Assembly: GCF_002025705.1 (NCBI RefSeq)
Contig: NZ_CP018846.1
Location: 2,471,501 to 2,535,500, forward strand
Reading direction: 5' to 3'
DNA length: 64,000 nucleotides
From: Pseudomonas putida
Lineage (GTDB): Bacteria; Pseudomonadota; Gammaproteobacteria; Pseudomonadales; Pseudomonadaceae
Positions 1 through 7,928 of the stretch are shown piece by piece. A program made the translations under genes and the position numbers. The notes under the pieces are model-generated. The model made no database searches. It worked only from the letters and a program-made list of their open reading frames with translations, and was not told the DNA's origin. Position 1 is the stretch's first letter. Every line of letters starts with the position of its first letter.

Positions 1-2
1 AC

Positions 3-836
3 GCCTGGCGTCCCTATCACCCCGACATGACTGCACGGCTGCACCAGCGTCTGGAGCTGGAGCGCAACTTGCGCCGGGCGTTGCAGGATAACGAGTTCGA
101 ATTGTGGTACCAGCCCAAGGTCGACCTGTTCAGCGGTCAGCTGGAAGGGGTCGAGGCGCTGCTGCGCTGGCGCGACCCGGAACATGGGCTGATACCGCCT
201 GGCGATTTCATCCCGCTTGCCGAGCGCAGTGGCCTGATCATTCCCTTGGGGGAGCGGGTGCTCGACCTGGCCTGTGCGCAATTGGCCGCCTGGCGCGTCG
301 CCGACTGCCTGCCGGGGCCCCTGGCGGTCAACGTGGCGGCGCTGCAGATCGAGCGCAGCGACTACGTCTCGAGCCTCGCTATGGCGCTGGAGCGGCATGG
401 CCTGGCACCCAACATGCTGGAGGTGGAAATCACTGAAAGCCTGTTGATGGAAAGCCAGCAACAGGCGTGCGCGGCCCTGGCCCAGCTTCAAGCCATGGGC
501 GTGGCCACGGCGGTGGACGACTTTGGCACCGGCTACTCGTCGTTGGCTTACCTGCGTGCCTTGCCCATCGACCACCTGAAGATCGACCGGGCGTTCATCA
601 AGGATTTGCCGGATGACGATGATGCGGTGGCCATTGCCCGGGCGATCATCGACCTGGGGCATGCGCTGGGCTACCGCATCACTGCCGAAGGGATCGAGAC
701 CCAGCAGCAGTATGACTTCCTGCGCAATGCCGGGTGTGACCAGGGCCAAGGCTACCTGCTGGGGCGGCCGATGCCGGCCGCCGAGTTGCAGAAGTGGGTG
801 GTGGGCAACCCGCTCAGGGCGCGATTGACGCGTTAG
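3..836 (+). CDS. EAL-domain cyclic-di-GMP phosphodiesterase (C-terminal part, cut by window edge)
   Basis: The frame is open to the left edge, so this is the 3' end of a longer gene, probably a GGDEF-EAL or sensor-EAL protein. The visible part is a nearly complete EAL domain. It has the signature E-A-L followed by LRW, then DDFGTGYSSL, KIDRAFIKDL and AEGIETQQQ, which carry the metal-binding and catalytic acidic residues of active c-di-GMP phosphodiesterases. The conserved residues I can see are intact, so hydrolysis of c-di-GMP to pGpG is expected. An internal ATG at 27 is too deep in the domain to be the true start. The gene runs convergently into the LRR protein with an 11-bp gap. The sensory part and membrane topology lie outside the window. 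Confidence 0.93.
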   Translation, partial: AWRPYHPDMTARLHQRLELERNLRRALQDNEFELWYQPKVDLFSGQLEGVEALLRWRDPEHGLIPPGDFIPLAERSGLIIPLGERVLDLACAQLAAWRVADCLPGPLAVNVAALQIERSDYVSSLAMALERHGLAPNMLEVEITESLLMESQQQACAALAQLQAMGVATAVDDFGTGYSSLAYLRALPIDHLKIDRAFIKDLPDDDDAVAIARAIIDLGHALGYRITAEGIETQQQYDFLRNAGCDQGQGYLLGRPMPAAELQKWVVGNPLRARLTR

Positions 837-847
837 TGGCAGGGGGC

Positions 848-3800
848 TTACAGCGCAATGTTGAAAAGCTCATGGGCCGGTTGCTCAAGCACGTGCTGAC
901 GTAATTGCGGATTGTGGTCGATCGCCCTCAGGCGGCGCCAGAAATTTGTGCGGGCTCTCCTCGGCCGTGAAATGAAAGGCTCGAGGTCGAGCAGTGCCCT
1001 CAGATCTCGTCGGTAGTGCAGCGGCAAACGTTGCCAGAGTGCCGCTTCAGCGGGGCCAGTACCTCGGAAAAAACTATCATAGTCGCTGTTGTCCACTAGC
1101 AGATCCACCTGATTCATCACATTGTAGGCTTCGACTTCAGCGAGCATGCGTGGGCTGAGCCATCGGCTTTCAAGGCGCATCGCCTGGGCGACTGCGTGCG
1201 ATAGCTGAAAGTTGGCCGGTAGCTGTTGCAGCTGATTGTCAGCCAGGTCGAGCGTCACAGGCGTGCTGGTGATGCTTTCCAGCCCGCGCGGCAATTCGGT
1301 CAGTGCGCAATTATCCAGGAACAGTGTGAACAGGCGCGGTATCCGACTCAGGTCTGGCGCGCGCAGCAACGGGTTGCCGCCCATGTCCAGCACGCCCAGG
1401 TTGGTGAACTGGTCGAATGTCCGCTGGGCGTCGTCATCCCAGGTGATGCGGTTGTTGTCGAGGTCAAGCCAGGCCAGTTCCTGGGGGTTGGCCAGGCGAG
1501 GCAAGCGATTGAAACGGCAATGGCTCAGGAGCAAGCGCTTGAGCCTGGGGAAACGTTCCAGGAACTCGGCAGGCAACTGGCTCAAATTGCGGTTGTATTT
1601 CAGCGATACATGTTCGATGTGAGTGAATTCGTCCGGCAGGGCCAGGCTCGCCAGGTCGTGATTTTCCAGGTCAAGCCGTGAAAGGTCCAGGCTGCACACG
1701 TCGGTATTGTGACCCAGCGGCAACCTGGATATGCGTCGCCAGGCATTGATGATCGGCGCGATGGCCTCCTGCCGCCGATGAGGGGACTGCGGGTCGGGAC
1801 GTGCCCATTCGCCAAGGTCGCGGCGCAGGGCCTCCAGGCGTCGCTCAAGGTTGCGCATTTCCATCGTGGGTGAGCGCCCTTGCAGTTGCCAGTCGTCCAT
1901 GGCGCGGAGAAACTCCTGTTCGGTTGCGGTGGGATACAGGCGCCGATAGCGGGTTGCCAATGGGGCTTCAAGGAAAGGGCCGACTGGTTGCACAGCGCGA
2001 CCTCCCCGCAGCCCTTCGCCGCCAGCCCGGCGCCGTGCGCCTGCGCCCCAAAGGCGCTGAAGCAGGTCGATGCGACGGGGTTCGGTCCAGGCCAGCACAC
2101 GCTGGCGCAGGGTGTTGCCATCAGTGCTGGAGATACCCAGTGCCTGGCGTCGGATGCTTGGCAGTGCTTGCTCGATTGCCCTGCACAGGTCCTGATCCTG
2201 TGTCGCTGGGGCGGGTCGTTCGCCCAGGTCGGCCTCATAACCCTCAGCCGATTTGATGACTTGGCACACCGTGGTTGAATCGCTGCTGCCCATGCTGTCG
2301 AGCACAGGGCCTTGCGGGCTGCCTGAGCGAAGCTCCAGGCGCAGGTCCGCAGGCCAATCAGGCATGCTATCCAGGTAGCTGAACAGCAGCCGTTCACTGT
2401 CGGTCGTCGCCTGTACGGGCAGTAGCAGATCTTGTAGCGCACGCACCAGTGGCCACTCGCGGTGTTGTTGCAATAGCTGTTGGCTTTCAGGGGGCGCAGT
2501 CTTTGCCATGCGTTTCAAGGTGTCCAGCATCAGCGCTGGCGCAGGTTGCCCCTCAAGGTGTACCTGGCACAGATCGGCCGCGTCGACACCACAGATACGC
2601 CCGGCCAGTTCCAGCTGGGCCGGTGTGAAAGCTGCATAGTCTTCGCCTAATCGTTTTGCCAGTACGGCGAACGACCACTGCTGTGGTTGCTCGTGGGCTG
2701 CGCGCCAGGCGCCATGACCGTTGTGTTCGAGCGGGGGCTCAAACGCGTGCGAGTTGTCGGGGTGAACGATCCGCCATTGCTGGCTGTGCGGGTCGAAACG
2801 CTGTTTGTAGAGCGCGCCGTCCATGCGGATGAAATGGCTGCCGTCCTGTACATACTGACCTTGCTCATTGGGCCGCAAACCTTCCGGTAGGGCCTGGGGG
2901 CTACGGTATGGCTTGAGGCTCGGCTGCCACAGGCGATTGCGGCCGTCGTCGCAGCGAACTTCCTGCAGGTTCTCCAGTAACGGGCTTTTGAACAGCTTCG
3001 GCACGACGTGACCCGCTGCTGCCAGGCCGCCGATCAGGGCCAGGTTCACGCCGACGGCTTCCAGGTGCTGCCAAGCCATCTGGCGATCGCCCTCACTCCA
3101 GGCTTCATAGCCTTCGTAGGCTTCGCCGAGCAACTGGCAGGCAGCCACGGCCAGCATCACGGTACCCACGGCCGGGATGAAAAAGCCGGCCAGGTTGAGC
3201 ACATCCAGCCCAAGGTTTTCCCATTCATCAAGGCGTCTGGCGCGCGCCTGGGCGTCCGCCACGGCAGTGGGTACTGCTAGCTGTTCGGCTTCGCTTTTCA
3301 GGCGGGCCACATGCTGATCCTGAAAAAAACCGAAGGGTTCGTCGGTAATGCGCTGCATCGATGGATGCAAGTCGGCCGGACTGGCTGTGTCCAGGTTCTG
3401 CTGCAGCAAGCTGAGGAAGTGGGGTTGGTCCTGGTGGCTCAGGAAAGCCATAAAGCGCTGACGGTTATCGGGTTGCTGCAGCAGTGCTGCCAGTACGCGG
3501 TTGACGGCGTCCAGATCGGTGCAGGGATGCAGGGCAGGGGTATGGCCGGGCAAGTAGAGCAGCAAGCCGGCAGTACTGGCGTCGATCAACATCACCTCGT
3601 GCAAGGTGATACCGAACAGTGCCAGTTGCCAGCAGGGCACGGGGCCGTTTTGCAGCAGCAGGTCTAGCCGATCGCGAGTTACACCGCCCACTTCATGGCG
3701 CAGGTACGCCAGGTCCGCTGCCAGGCGCAGGCGGTCCTGTTGTACCGCAATCGCCTGTTCACGCACCTGTGGTGCACTGAAGCATTGCTGTAGATGAGCC

Positions 3801-4435
3801 TGGTAGGCAGCACCGAGGTCAAGTTCCCGACAGAGCTGGGCGAATGCCCCGGGAGCGAGATCGAGACGATCGACCTGATAGCGCTCCGATGCCAGCGTAA
3901 AATGCACAGTTGGCGTCTGCGGCCCAGTCACCGCCGTTGCTTGCACACTGATCGGCGTCACCTGGATTGCATCGCGATTGGCGATTGCACTTTCGGTGAT
4001 GAACGTTTCGTCATCGGCAAAGTTCTGCAGCGCGGCCTGCAACAAATTGTCACGGCGGTGGCTGTATAGAAAGCGCAATACACGCCAGCTCCAGCTTCGG
4101 TCGACGCGCAGCAGTTCACTGGTGCGCAGCGGTTCAGTGAAGCCGCGCTCGGCCAGGCGTGCTTGCAGCATCGGCTCGGCGAATTCGGTGATCTGCTTCA
4201 GGTTCTTGAGTGAATGCGCCAGTGCGGCTTGTGAGCGCAGCAGGCGCTTGTGGCTGGTCATCACCGTTTCACGCAAGTCGGGGGCAGCATTGTTGAACCA
4301 GTCCTGCTCGTATGCCTCCAGGCGATGGCTTTGACCCAAGGCCTGCCATTGCTCAGGCGTAGCGTGTTGAACCCACTTGGGCAGTTGCTCTGCGATCAGG
4401 GTTTCATTGGGGGTGGGGAAGTTATGGTCGTTCAT
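848..4435 (-). CDS. Dermonecrotic-toxin-like / leucine-rich-repeat protein related to NEL effectors, lacking the catalytic end
   Basis: This 1195-residue protein has the build of the Pseudomonas NEL-type family. It has a long N-terminal dermonecrotic-toxin-like region, a hydrophobic stretch near residues 415-475 (FFIPAVGTVMLAVAACQLLG and beyond), and about five leucine-rich repeats near residues 925-1090 (patterns such as LDLSRLDLENHDL and LDLADNQLQQLP). After the repeats there is the start of a NEL-like helical region (LWQRLPLHYRRDLRALLDL). In IpaH-type NEL ubiquitin ligases that region leads to a C-x-D motif. Here the protein stops at HELFNIAL with no cysteine. The start has a strong Shine-Dalgarno sequence (GAAGGAG, 6-7 nt upstream). 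No signal peptide was seen, so secretion would need a dedicated system. A host target cannot be inferred. Confidence 0.8.
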   Translation of the reverse strand: MNDHNFPTPNETLIAEQLPKWVQHATPEQWQALGQSHRLEAYEQDWFNNAAPDLRETVMTSHKRLLRSQAALAHSLKNLKQITEFAEPMLQARLAERGFTEPLRTSELLRVDRSWSWRVLRFLYSHRRDNLLQAALQNFADDETFITESAIANRDAIQVTPISVQATAVTGPQTPTVHFTLASERYQVDRLDLAPGAFAQLCRELDLGAAYQAHLQQCFSAPQVREQAIAVQQDRLRLAADLAYLRHEVGGVTRDRLDLLLQNGPVPCWQLALFGITLHEVMLIDASTAGLLLYLPGHTPALHPCTDLDAVNRVLAALLQQPDNRQRFMAFLSHQDQPHFLSLLQQNLDTASPADLHPSMQRITDEPFGFFQDQHVARLKSEAEQLAVPTAVADAQARARRLDEWENLGLDVLNLAGFFIPAVGTVMLAVAACQLLGEAYEGYEAWSEGDRQMAWQHLEAVGVNLALIGGLAAAGHVVPKLFKSPLLENLQEVRCDDGRNRLWQPSLKPYRSPQALPEGLRPNEQGQYVQDGSHFIRMDGALYKQRFDPHSQQWRIVHPDNSHAFEPPLEHNGHGAWRAAHEQPQQWSFAVLAKRLGEDYAAFTPAQLELAGRICGVDAADLCQVHLEGQPAPALMLDTLKRMAKTAPPESQQLLQQHREWPLVRALQDLLLPVQATTDSERLLFSYLDSMPDWPADLRLELRSGSPQGPVLDSMGSSDSTTVCQVIKSAEGYEADLGERPAPATQDQDLCRAIEQALPSIRRQALGISSTDGNTLRQRVLAWTEPRRIDLLQRLWGAGARRRAGGEGLRGGRAVQPVGPFLEAPLATRYRRLYPTATEQEFLRAMDDWQLQGRSPTMEMRNLERRLEALRRDLGEWARPDPQSPHRRQEAIAPIINAWRRISRLPLGHNTDVCSLDLSRLDLENHDLASLALPDEFTHIEHVSLKYNRNLSQLPAEFLERFPRLKRLLLSHCRFNRLPRLANPQELAWLDLDNNRITWDDDAQRTFDQFTNLGVLDMGGNPLLRAPDLSRIPRLFTLFLDNCALTELPRGLESITSTPVTLDLADNQLQQLPANFQLSHAVAQAMRLESRWLSPRMLAEVEAYNVMNQVDLLVDNSDYDSFFRGTGPAEAALWQRLPLHYRRDLRALLDLEPFISRPRRARTNFWRRLRAIDHNPQLRQHVLEQPAHELFNIAL

Positions 4436-4779
4436 GTTGATGCTCCTTCATTGAAGGTGGCATCAAGCGATATTGGCCTGCAGGCGGAGCGGTAATGGGG
4501 TACCGCAATTTTCACTTGGGTGAAATACGCCTGATATATAGCAAAAGCAATACAGCACGGTAGTGCGGCATGGTATTTTTTGACGTCATGAAATAGGCCC
4601 GCATGCTGTCAAAATGCCGCTTGCCAATGCGCGCGCTTGCATCTTAAATTGTTACTGAATGTAAGGCTGGTCAAGGTAGTTGATGTTATATACATCAAAG
4701 GCTTATGTGTGCATTCGCAGTTTTATCATGCTCTTTCCCGATCAACCCATTGGCAACAGCAAAGGACGTTGAAGAAGAC
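4436..4779. other. Divergent intergenic region, AT-rich
   Basis: This 344-bp spacer separates the LRR gene (minus) from the EPS region (plus) and must hold promoters for both. It is more AT-rich than its neighbours. It contains two small perfect hairpins at 4489-4506 (GCGGTA/TACCGC) and 4510-4525 (TTTCAC/GTGAAA), an 8-bp TGACGTCA palindrome near 4578-4586, and a perfect dyad at 4680-4698. I see no convincing small gene. Confidence 0.6.
4680..4698. promoter_or_regulatory. Perfect 7-5-7 dyad overlapping a -10-like TATATA
   Basis: TTGATGT, then TATAT, then ACATCAA: a perfect inverted repeat with 7-bp arms and a 5-bp AT spacer, about 80 bp before the chosen start of the first EPS-region gene. 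The spacer overlaps a TATATA sequence that could be a -10 element. The form suits a dimeric regulator. No regulator is identified. Confidence 0.4.
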
Positions 4780-5922
4780 ATGAAAGCGAAGCTGACGGCT
4801 GTTGCGCGAAAATTCATCTCGCCCTCCATGCGCTACGAAATACGAAATGTATCAGACAAGTTACGCGAAGTGCTTGGACGTGCCTGTTTCTGGCGATGGG
4901 AAGTCGCAAGGTTCAGCCTGCGGCAGCAAAGCCCCTACGAAATTCTCTACATCGGCCGCAAGCAGCAACGGGAAATGGCCAGCCTGCTGATCGGCGGCAA
5001 GGATCAGGCGCCAGTAACGGTGGCGGCCAGCGGCGCCAAGCGCCCGGTGGTGTTGGTAAGTGAACTGCCCACTGCCGGCGCATTGTCGGTGCCGCATTAT
5101 GTCAGTGCGGTGGTGCCCCTGGGGCGGCCACTGGACGAGATCATTGCCCGCTACGACAGCGAACTGCGCCGCACTATCCGCAAGAACCGGTCGCTGTACC
5201 AGATGCGCCCGGTGATGTCGGACGAAGAAATCGCCATGGCCGACCGTGACTTGTTGCGGCCATACGCCACCGCCAGGCAGGGCAGCAAGGCGGCGCAGTT
5301 TCCCACCGAAGAAGTGTTCCGCCTGGCCAAAGGCTATGGGCGGCTCGATCTGATCACACTTGATGACGAGGTGGTCGCCTGTCATCTGGGGTGTGAGGTC
5401 ATCCGCGGTGGCAAGCGTTACTGGAGCACATTGCGTTTTGGCTATTGCGAAAGCGTGTTCTCGGACGCAAAAAAGCTGCGCGAAGTCAATTCCATGACCA
5501 CTTTCATGACGCTGGAATGGGCGTTGGCCAATGGTTTCGATTACCACGATATCGGCCTGTGCGTGGCGCGCCCGGATGACGGGTTGCTGAGGTGGAAGCG
5601 CAGGCGTGGCGGTGATGTGGACACCCTGAACAACCACGCCTGCCTGTTCGTGCGCCTGCCCAGAACCGGCAAGGCGGACTTCCTCTGGGAAACGCCGCTG
5701 TTCGCAATGGAAGGCAACAAGGTCACTTTGCACCTGGGCCTGCCGGATACAGCCAGCGACGAGGAAATTGCCAGCCGTTATCAGGAAATGGTGTTCGGCG
5801 GCCTGCACAAAATCTACCTGTACAGTGCCAAGCGGGCAGGGGAGGTGTTCCTGCAGACGCTGCGCAGCCGCTATGCGGGCTTTCCCAGTCCACCGATTCT
5901 GGAACACGTTGCCTGTCAATGA
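4780..5922 (+). CDS. FemAB/GNAT-like acyltransferase of the EPS region
   Basis: A 380-residue cytosolic protein of the GNAT/FemAB-like fold. The N-terminal third is variable. The catalytic-type region spans about residues 130-310, with RRTIRKNR, then beta-strand segments (LDLITLDDEVVACHLG, RYWSTLRFGYCE) and a terminal YHDIGLCVARPDDGLLRWKR block, which is the 'D-x-G then K/R-rich' ending typical of FemAB-related enzymes. Such enzymes move acyl or aminoacyl groups and occur in exosortase-type EPS loci. The substrate is unknown; polymer or precursor acylation is inference. ATG 4780 is preferred over ATG 4705 because 4705 would follow almost directly on a -10-like sequence and has no proper ribosome site, although the site before 4780 is also weak. 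It lies 52 bp before the GT61 gene on the same strand. Confidence 0.75.
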   Translation: MKAKLTAVARKFISPSMRYEIRNVSDKLREVLGRACFWRWEVARFSLRQQSPYEILYIGRKQQREMASLLIGGKDQAPVTVAASGAKRPVVLVSELPTAGALSVPHYVSAVVPLGRPLDEIIARYDSELRRTIRKNRSLYQMRPVMSDEEIAMADRDLLRPYATARQGSKAAQFPTEEVFRLAKGYGRLDLITLDDEVVACHLGCEVIRGGKRYWSTLRFGYCESVFSDAKKLREVNSMTTFMTLEWALANGFDYHDIGLCVARPDDGLLRWKRRRGGDVDTLNNHACLFVRLPRTGKADFLWETPLFAMEGNKVTLHLGLPDTASDEEIASRYQEMVFGGLHKIYLYSAKRAGEVFLQTLRSRYAGFPSPPILEHVACQ

Positions 5923-5974
5923 CAGGTAGCCGTGCCGAAGCATGTACTGACCTGGCCTTCAAGGGAGGGCGCAA

Positions 5975-7093
5975 ATGGGTACTGATATTTCCAGGTTCGC
6001 TACGCCAAGCGGTTTCGGCCGCCACAGATGGACACTGGCTGCCTACAGCGCCATGGTCAGGAAGCGTCTGGGGCACCAGCCCGGTCTGGAACTCAAGAGC
6101 TTGGCCGAAAAAAGCTGGGATATCGCGCCGGGTGGCAGCGCCGTTTCGCCTGCGGCGATTTTCCTGCCCGGCCAGATGGAACGGGTCACGGGCTGGCAAG
6201 AGAAAGAATTCTTTCCTTACGTGCATCCTGGCCCGACCATGCAGGGCGGGCTGTCAGTCACGCATGGCCCGACTCGCGGCTATCTGCTGAAGGATGTGTG
6301 GCTGATCGATGGTGCCTTGTACAAGGGCAAGGCAAGCCAGTGGCTGTCGTTGCGGCAAGTCAGTGTTCCCTCGCTGAAGGTCGAGCACGAAATCGAGCGC
6401 GCGGCCATCTACTGCACGCACAACGGCAACAGTTGGTTCGGAACCTGGATGATGGAGGATTGCCCGACCTATGCCCTGGCCAGCAATGAGGGCGTGCCGG
6501 TGACCATTGCGCCATCGGCACGCTACCCGCTGTTTACTCAGGCCCCGGCATACGAGGCCTGGCTGGGCATGCAGCCCCTGCGCCTGCGCACGGCCCTGTT
6601 CCGCGAGCTGGTGCTGTTCGACGACATGAGCAACAACGACAGCCGTTTCCAGCGTTTCCGCGACATGGGGAACAAGCTGCTGGCCCATGTTTCCCATGCG
6701 CCGCACCCTGGCGTGTTCATTCTGCGTGGCAGCGATGGCGAGCGGCGCATGTTGCGCAATGAGCTGGAACTGGCCGAATACCTGCGCAAGTCGCGCGGTT
6801 TCAGGGTCATCAACCCGCTGAAGATGCAGGTGCCGGAAATCGTAGCAGCGTGTGCCGGAGCCCGAGTGGTGATGGGTGTCGAAGGCAGCCAACTGGTACA
6901 CGGTGTCAATGTCCTTCAGCCGGGTGGCACCGTGTTCGCCTTGCAGCCACCGAACCGCTTTGTCAGCTATTACAAGTTCCTGACAGACCGTGACGGTCAA
7001 CACTTCGCGTTCGTGGTCGGGGAGCCTGACGGCGAGGGTTTCAGCATCAGTATTGATGAAGTGGAGCGAACCTTGGACCTGTTGCCTGCCTGA
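5975..7093 (+). CDS. Glycosyltransferase family 61 (DUF563) protein
   Basis: A 372-residue protein with the GT61 layout. A variable N-terminal half leads to FILRGSDGERRMLRNE near residues 247-262 (the R-x-x-x-x-R-x-x-x-N-E element), then GFRVINPLKMQVPEIVAA, VVMGVEGSQLVHG and LQPGGTVFAL. These match the nucleotide-sugar-binding half of the family. It is cytosolic, with no signal peptide or membrane helix. Acceptor and sugar are unknown. The start is supported by GGGAGGG about 6 nt upstream. It probably shares a transcript with the upstream acyltransferase. A long hairpin follows, so these two genes may form a unit separate from the export operon. Confidence 0.85.
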   Translation: MGTDISRFATPSGFGRHRWTLAAYSAMVRKRLGHQPGLELKSLAEKSWDIAPGGSAVSPAAIFLPGQMERVTGWQEKEFFPYVHPGPTMQGGLSVTHGPTRGYLLKDVWLIDGALYKGKASQWLSLRQVSVPSLKVEHEIERAAIYCTHNGNSWFGTWMMEDCPTYALASNEGVPVTIAPSARYPLFTQAPAYEAWLGMQPLRLRTALFRELVLFDDMSNNDSRFQRFRDMGNKLLAHVSHAPHPGVFILRGSDGERRMLRNELELAEYLRKSRGFRVINPLKMQVPEIVAACAGARVVMGVEGSQLVHGVNVLQPGGTVFALQPPNRFVSYYKFLTDRDGQHFAFVVGEPDGEGFSISIDEVERTLDLLPA

Positions 7094-7156
7094 ATATTGG
7101 CGTGACGATTTTCATATCGATATAACAATGATTGCCGTTCAGTATTTCAGCAATGC

Positions 7157-7210
7157 AACAGCGGCGCGGTCCCTGTTTTGGCGCGTCATGCAAACAGGGG
7201 CGCCGCTGTT
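7157..7210 (+). repeat. Long two-part hairpin downstream of the GT61 gene
   Basis: The outer arms AACAGCGGCGC (7157-7167) and GCGCCGCTGTT (7200-7210) are perfectly complementary over 11 bp. The inner arms CCCTGTTT (7171-7178) and AAACAGGG (7192-7199) pair over 8 bp. There is one 3-nt bulge and a 13-nt loop. CACTTTTC follows, which is a weak T-run. It could be a terminator, an RNA-stabilising 3' end, or part of a small RNA. Confidence 0.6.
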
Positions 7211-7213
7211 CAC

Positions 7214-7243
7214 TTTTCAGCTGGTAACCTCTGCGGCTGAAAA
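7214..7243 (+). repeat. Second hairpin close behind the long hairpin
   Basis: TTTTCAGC (7214-7221) pairs with GCTGAAAA (7236-7243) around a 14-nt loop. On RNA the right arm ends in A residues, so on the plus strand it does not look like a standard intrinsic terminator. Read on the minus strand it ends in a T-run. Confidence 0.4.
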
Positions 7244-7362
7244 CCCTGTGCCAGAGCCTTCCTGTCAAAATACGTGCACACCGTCAATCCTGCTGTAGAG
7301 CGACGGCGGGTTTCTGACGCGACCATGTGATGGTCATTAATTTTTATTATGGTGTCGGATCG

Positions 7363-7389
7363 TTGACGTAATGTCATTCTGCCCATAAG
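7363..7389 (+). promoter_or_regulatory. Candidate sigma-70 promoter for the 58-residue CTERM-like protein
   Basis: TTGACG at 7363-7368 and CATAAG at 7384-7389 are separated by 15 bp (a weaker TAAGCT at 17 bp is also possible). The surrounding DNA is AT-rich. The transcript would have a leader of about 65 nt before the start at 7462. Found by eye only. Confidence 0.4.
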
Positions 7390-7461
7390 CTCAAATCAGC
7401 AGCGATCAAGTCTTCCGACTACCTGAATAATAATGATCTGTCCTCTTTGCAGGAGGGGAAC

Positions 7462-7638
7462 ATGCGCTCGACTCTCTTCATCAAATCGATATTCCTGTTG
7501 GTGTTAATGAGTGGTGCAGCGCGAGCCGCAGACTCTTACATGAGTCAAACCAATATTGTGCCGCTGGCAACCGCAGGTTGGTTGTTTGCATTTGCCATTA
7601 TCGGCTTTGTGGCGGTGGCCAACAGAAAGAAGATCTAA
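7462..7638 (+). CDS. Small secreted protein with PEP/VPLPA-CTERM-like tail
   Basis: A 58-residue protein. Residues 1-22 form a clear signal peptide ending ARAA. There are then only about nine polar residues (DSYMSQTNI). From residue 32 the sequence runs VPLATAGWLFAFAIIG, continues hydrophobically, and ends in NRKKI. The order V-P-L, small residues, W-L-F, transmembrane helix, basic end copies the VPLPA-CTERM sorting signals that exosortases act on, although the usual second proline is Ala-Thr here. The ATG at 7462 has a very strong ribosome site (AGGAGGGG), so the gene is probably real and well expressed. An in-frame TTG at 7447 is less likely. No exosortase is encoded in the window. It could instead be a plain two-helix membrane peptide. 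Confidence 0.72.
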   Translation: MRSTLFIKSIFLLVLMSGAARAADSYMSQTNIVPLATAGWLFAFAIIGFVAVANRKKI

Positions 7639-7715
7639 GTTGTTTCAACGTTGCCGCAATGCCAACGGATTGACGCTAGAAAATGGATATTTGCGTTTTT
7701 CCGGCCGGCCATTGC

Positions 7716-7743
7716 TTGTCAATTTTACAGCCGTTGCTATATT
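7716..7743 (+). promoter_or_regulatory. Candidate sigma-70 promoter of the EPS export operon
   Basis: TTGTCA (7716-7721) and TATATT (7738-7743) with a 16-bp spacer, each five of six from consensus. A start site near 7750 would give a long leader of about 180 nt before the OPX gene. I see no convincing open frame in 7639-7928. The length suggests post-transcriptional control. Confidence 0.55.
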
Positions 7744-7916
7744 CCACTAGCCAGTACCCCCTGTGGGTGCGAAGCGGCAGAGGCAAGAGTGGCGACATTG
7801 CGGCATCGGGCCTCGAGGAAGGTAGAGGCCAGCGCGGCGGGTAATGCCCCTGCGACGTGGAGCGAGAGGTTTGCTGCTGTTCTCATTCAGTGCTCTTAAC
7901 CTGGGCCGACTGGCCG

Positions 7917-7928
7917 GAGGGATCCCTC
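7917..7928 (+). promoter_or_regulatory. Perfect palindrome containing the ribosome binding site of the OPX gene
   Basis: GAGGGATCCCTC is a perfect 12-bp palindrome that includes the Shine-Dalgarno GGAGG and touches the ATG at 7929. As RNA it can fold GAGG against CCTC with loop GATC, hiding the ribosome site, and it holds a GGGA sequence of the sort bound by Rsm/Csr proteins. It decides the start at 7929 over the in-frame upstream ATG at 7857. Confidence 0.45.

Noticed and set aside
4861..5943. Long open frame on the minus strand opposite the FemAB-like gene
   Set aside because: It is a GC-rich shadow frame with no domain, no ribosome site and low-complexity composition, while the plus-strand gene has family motifs.
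7639..7928. 54-codon frame starting near 7684 in the leader of the export operon
   Set aside because: No ribosome site, overlaps the likely promoter, and the sequence looks random.
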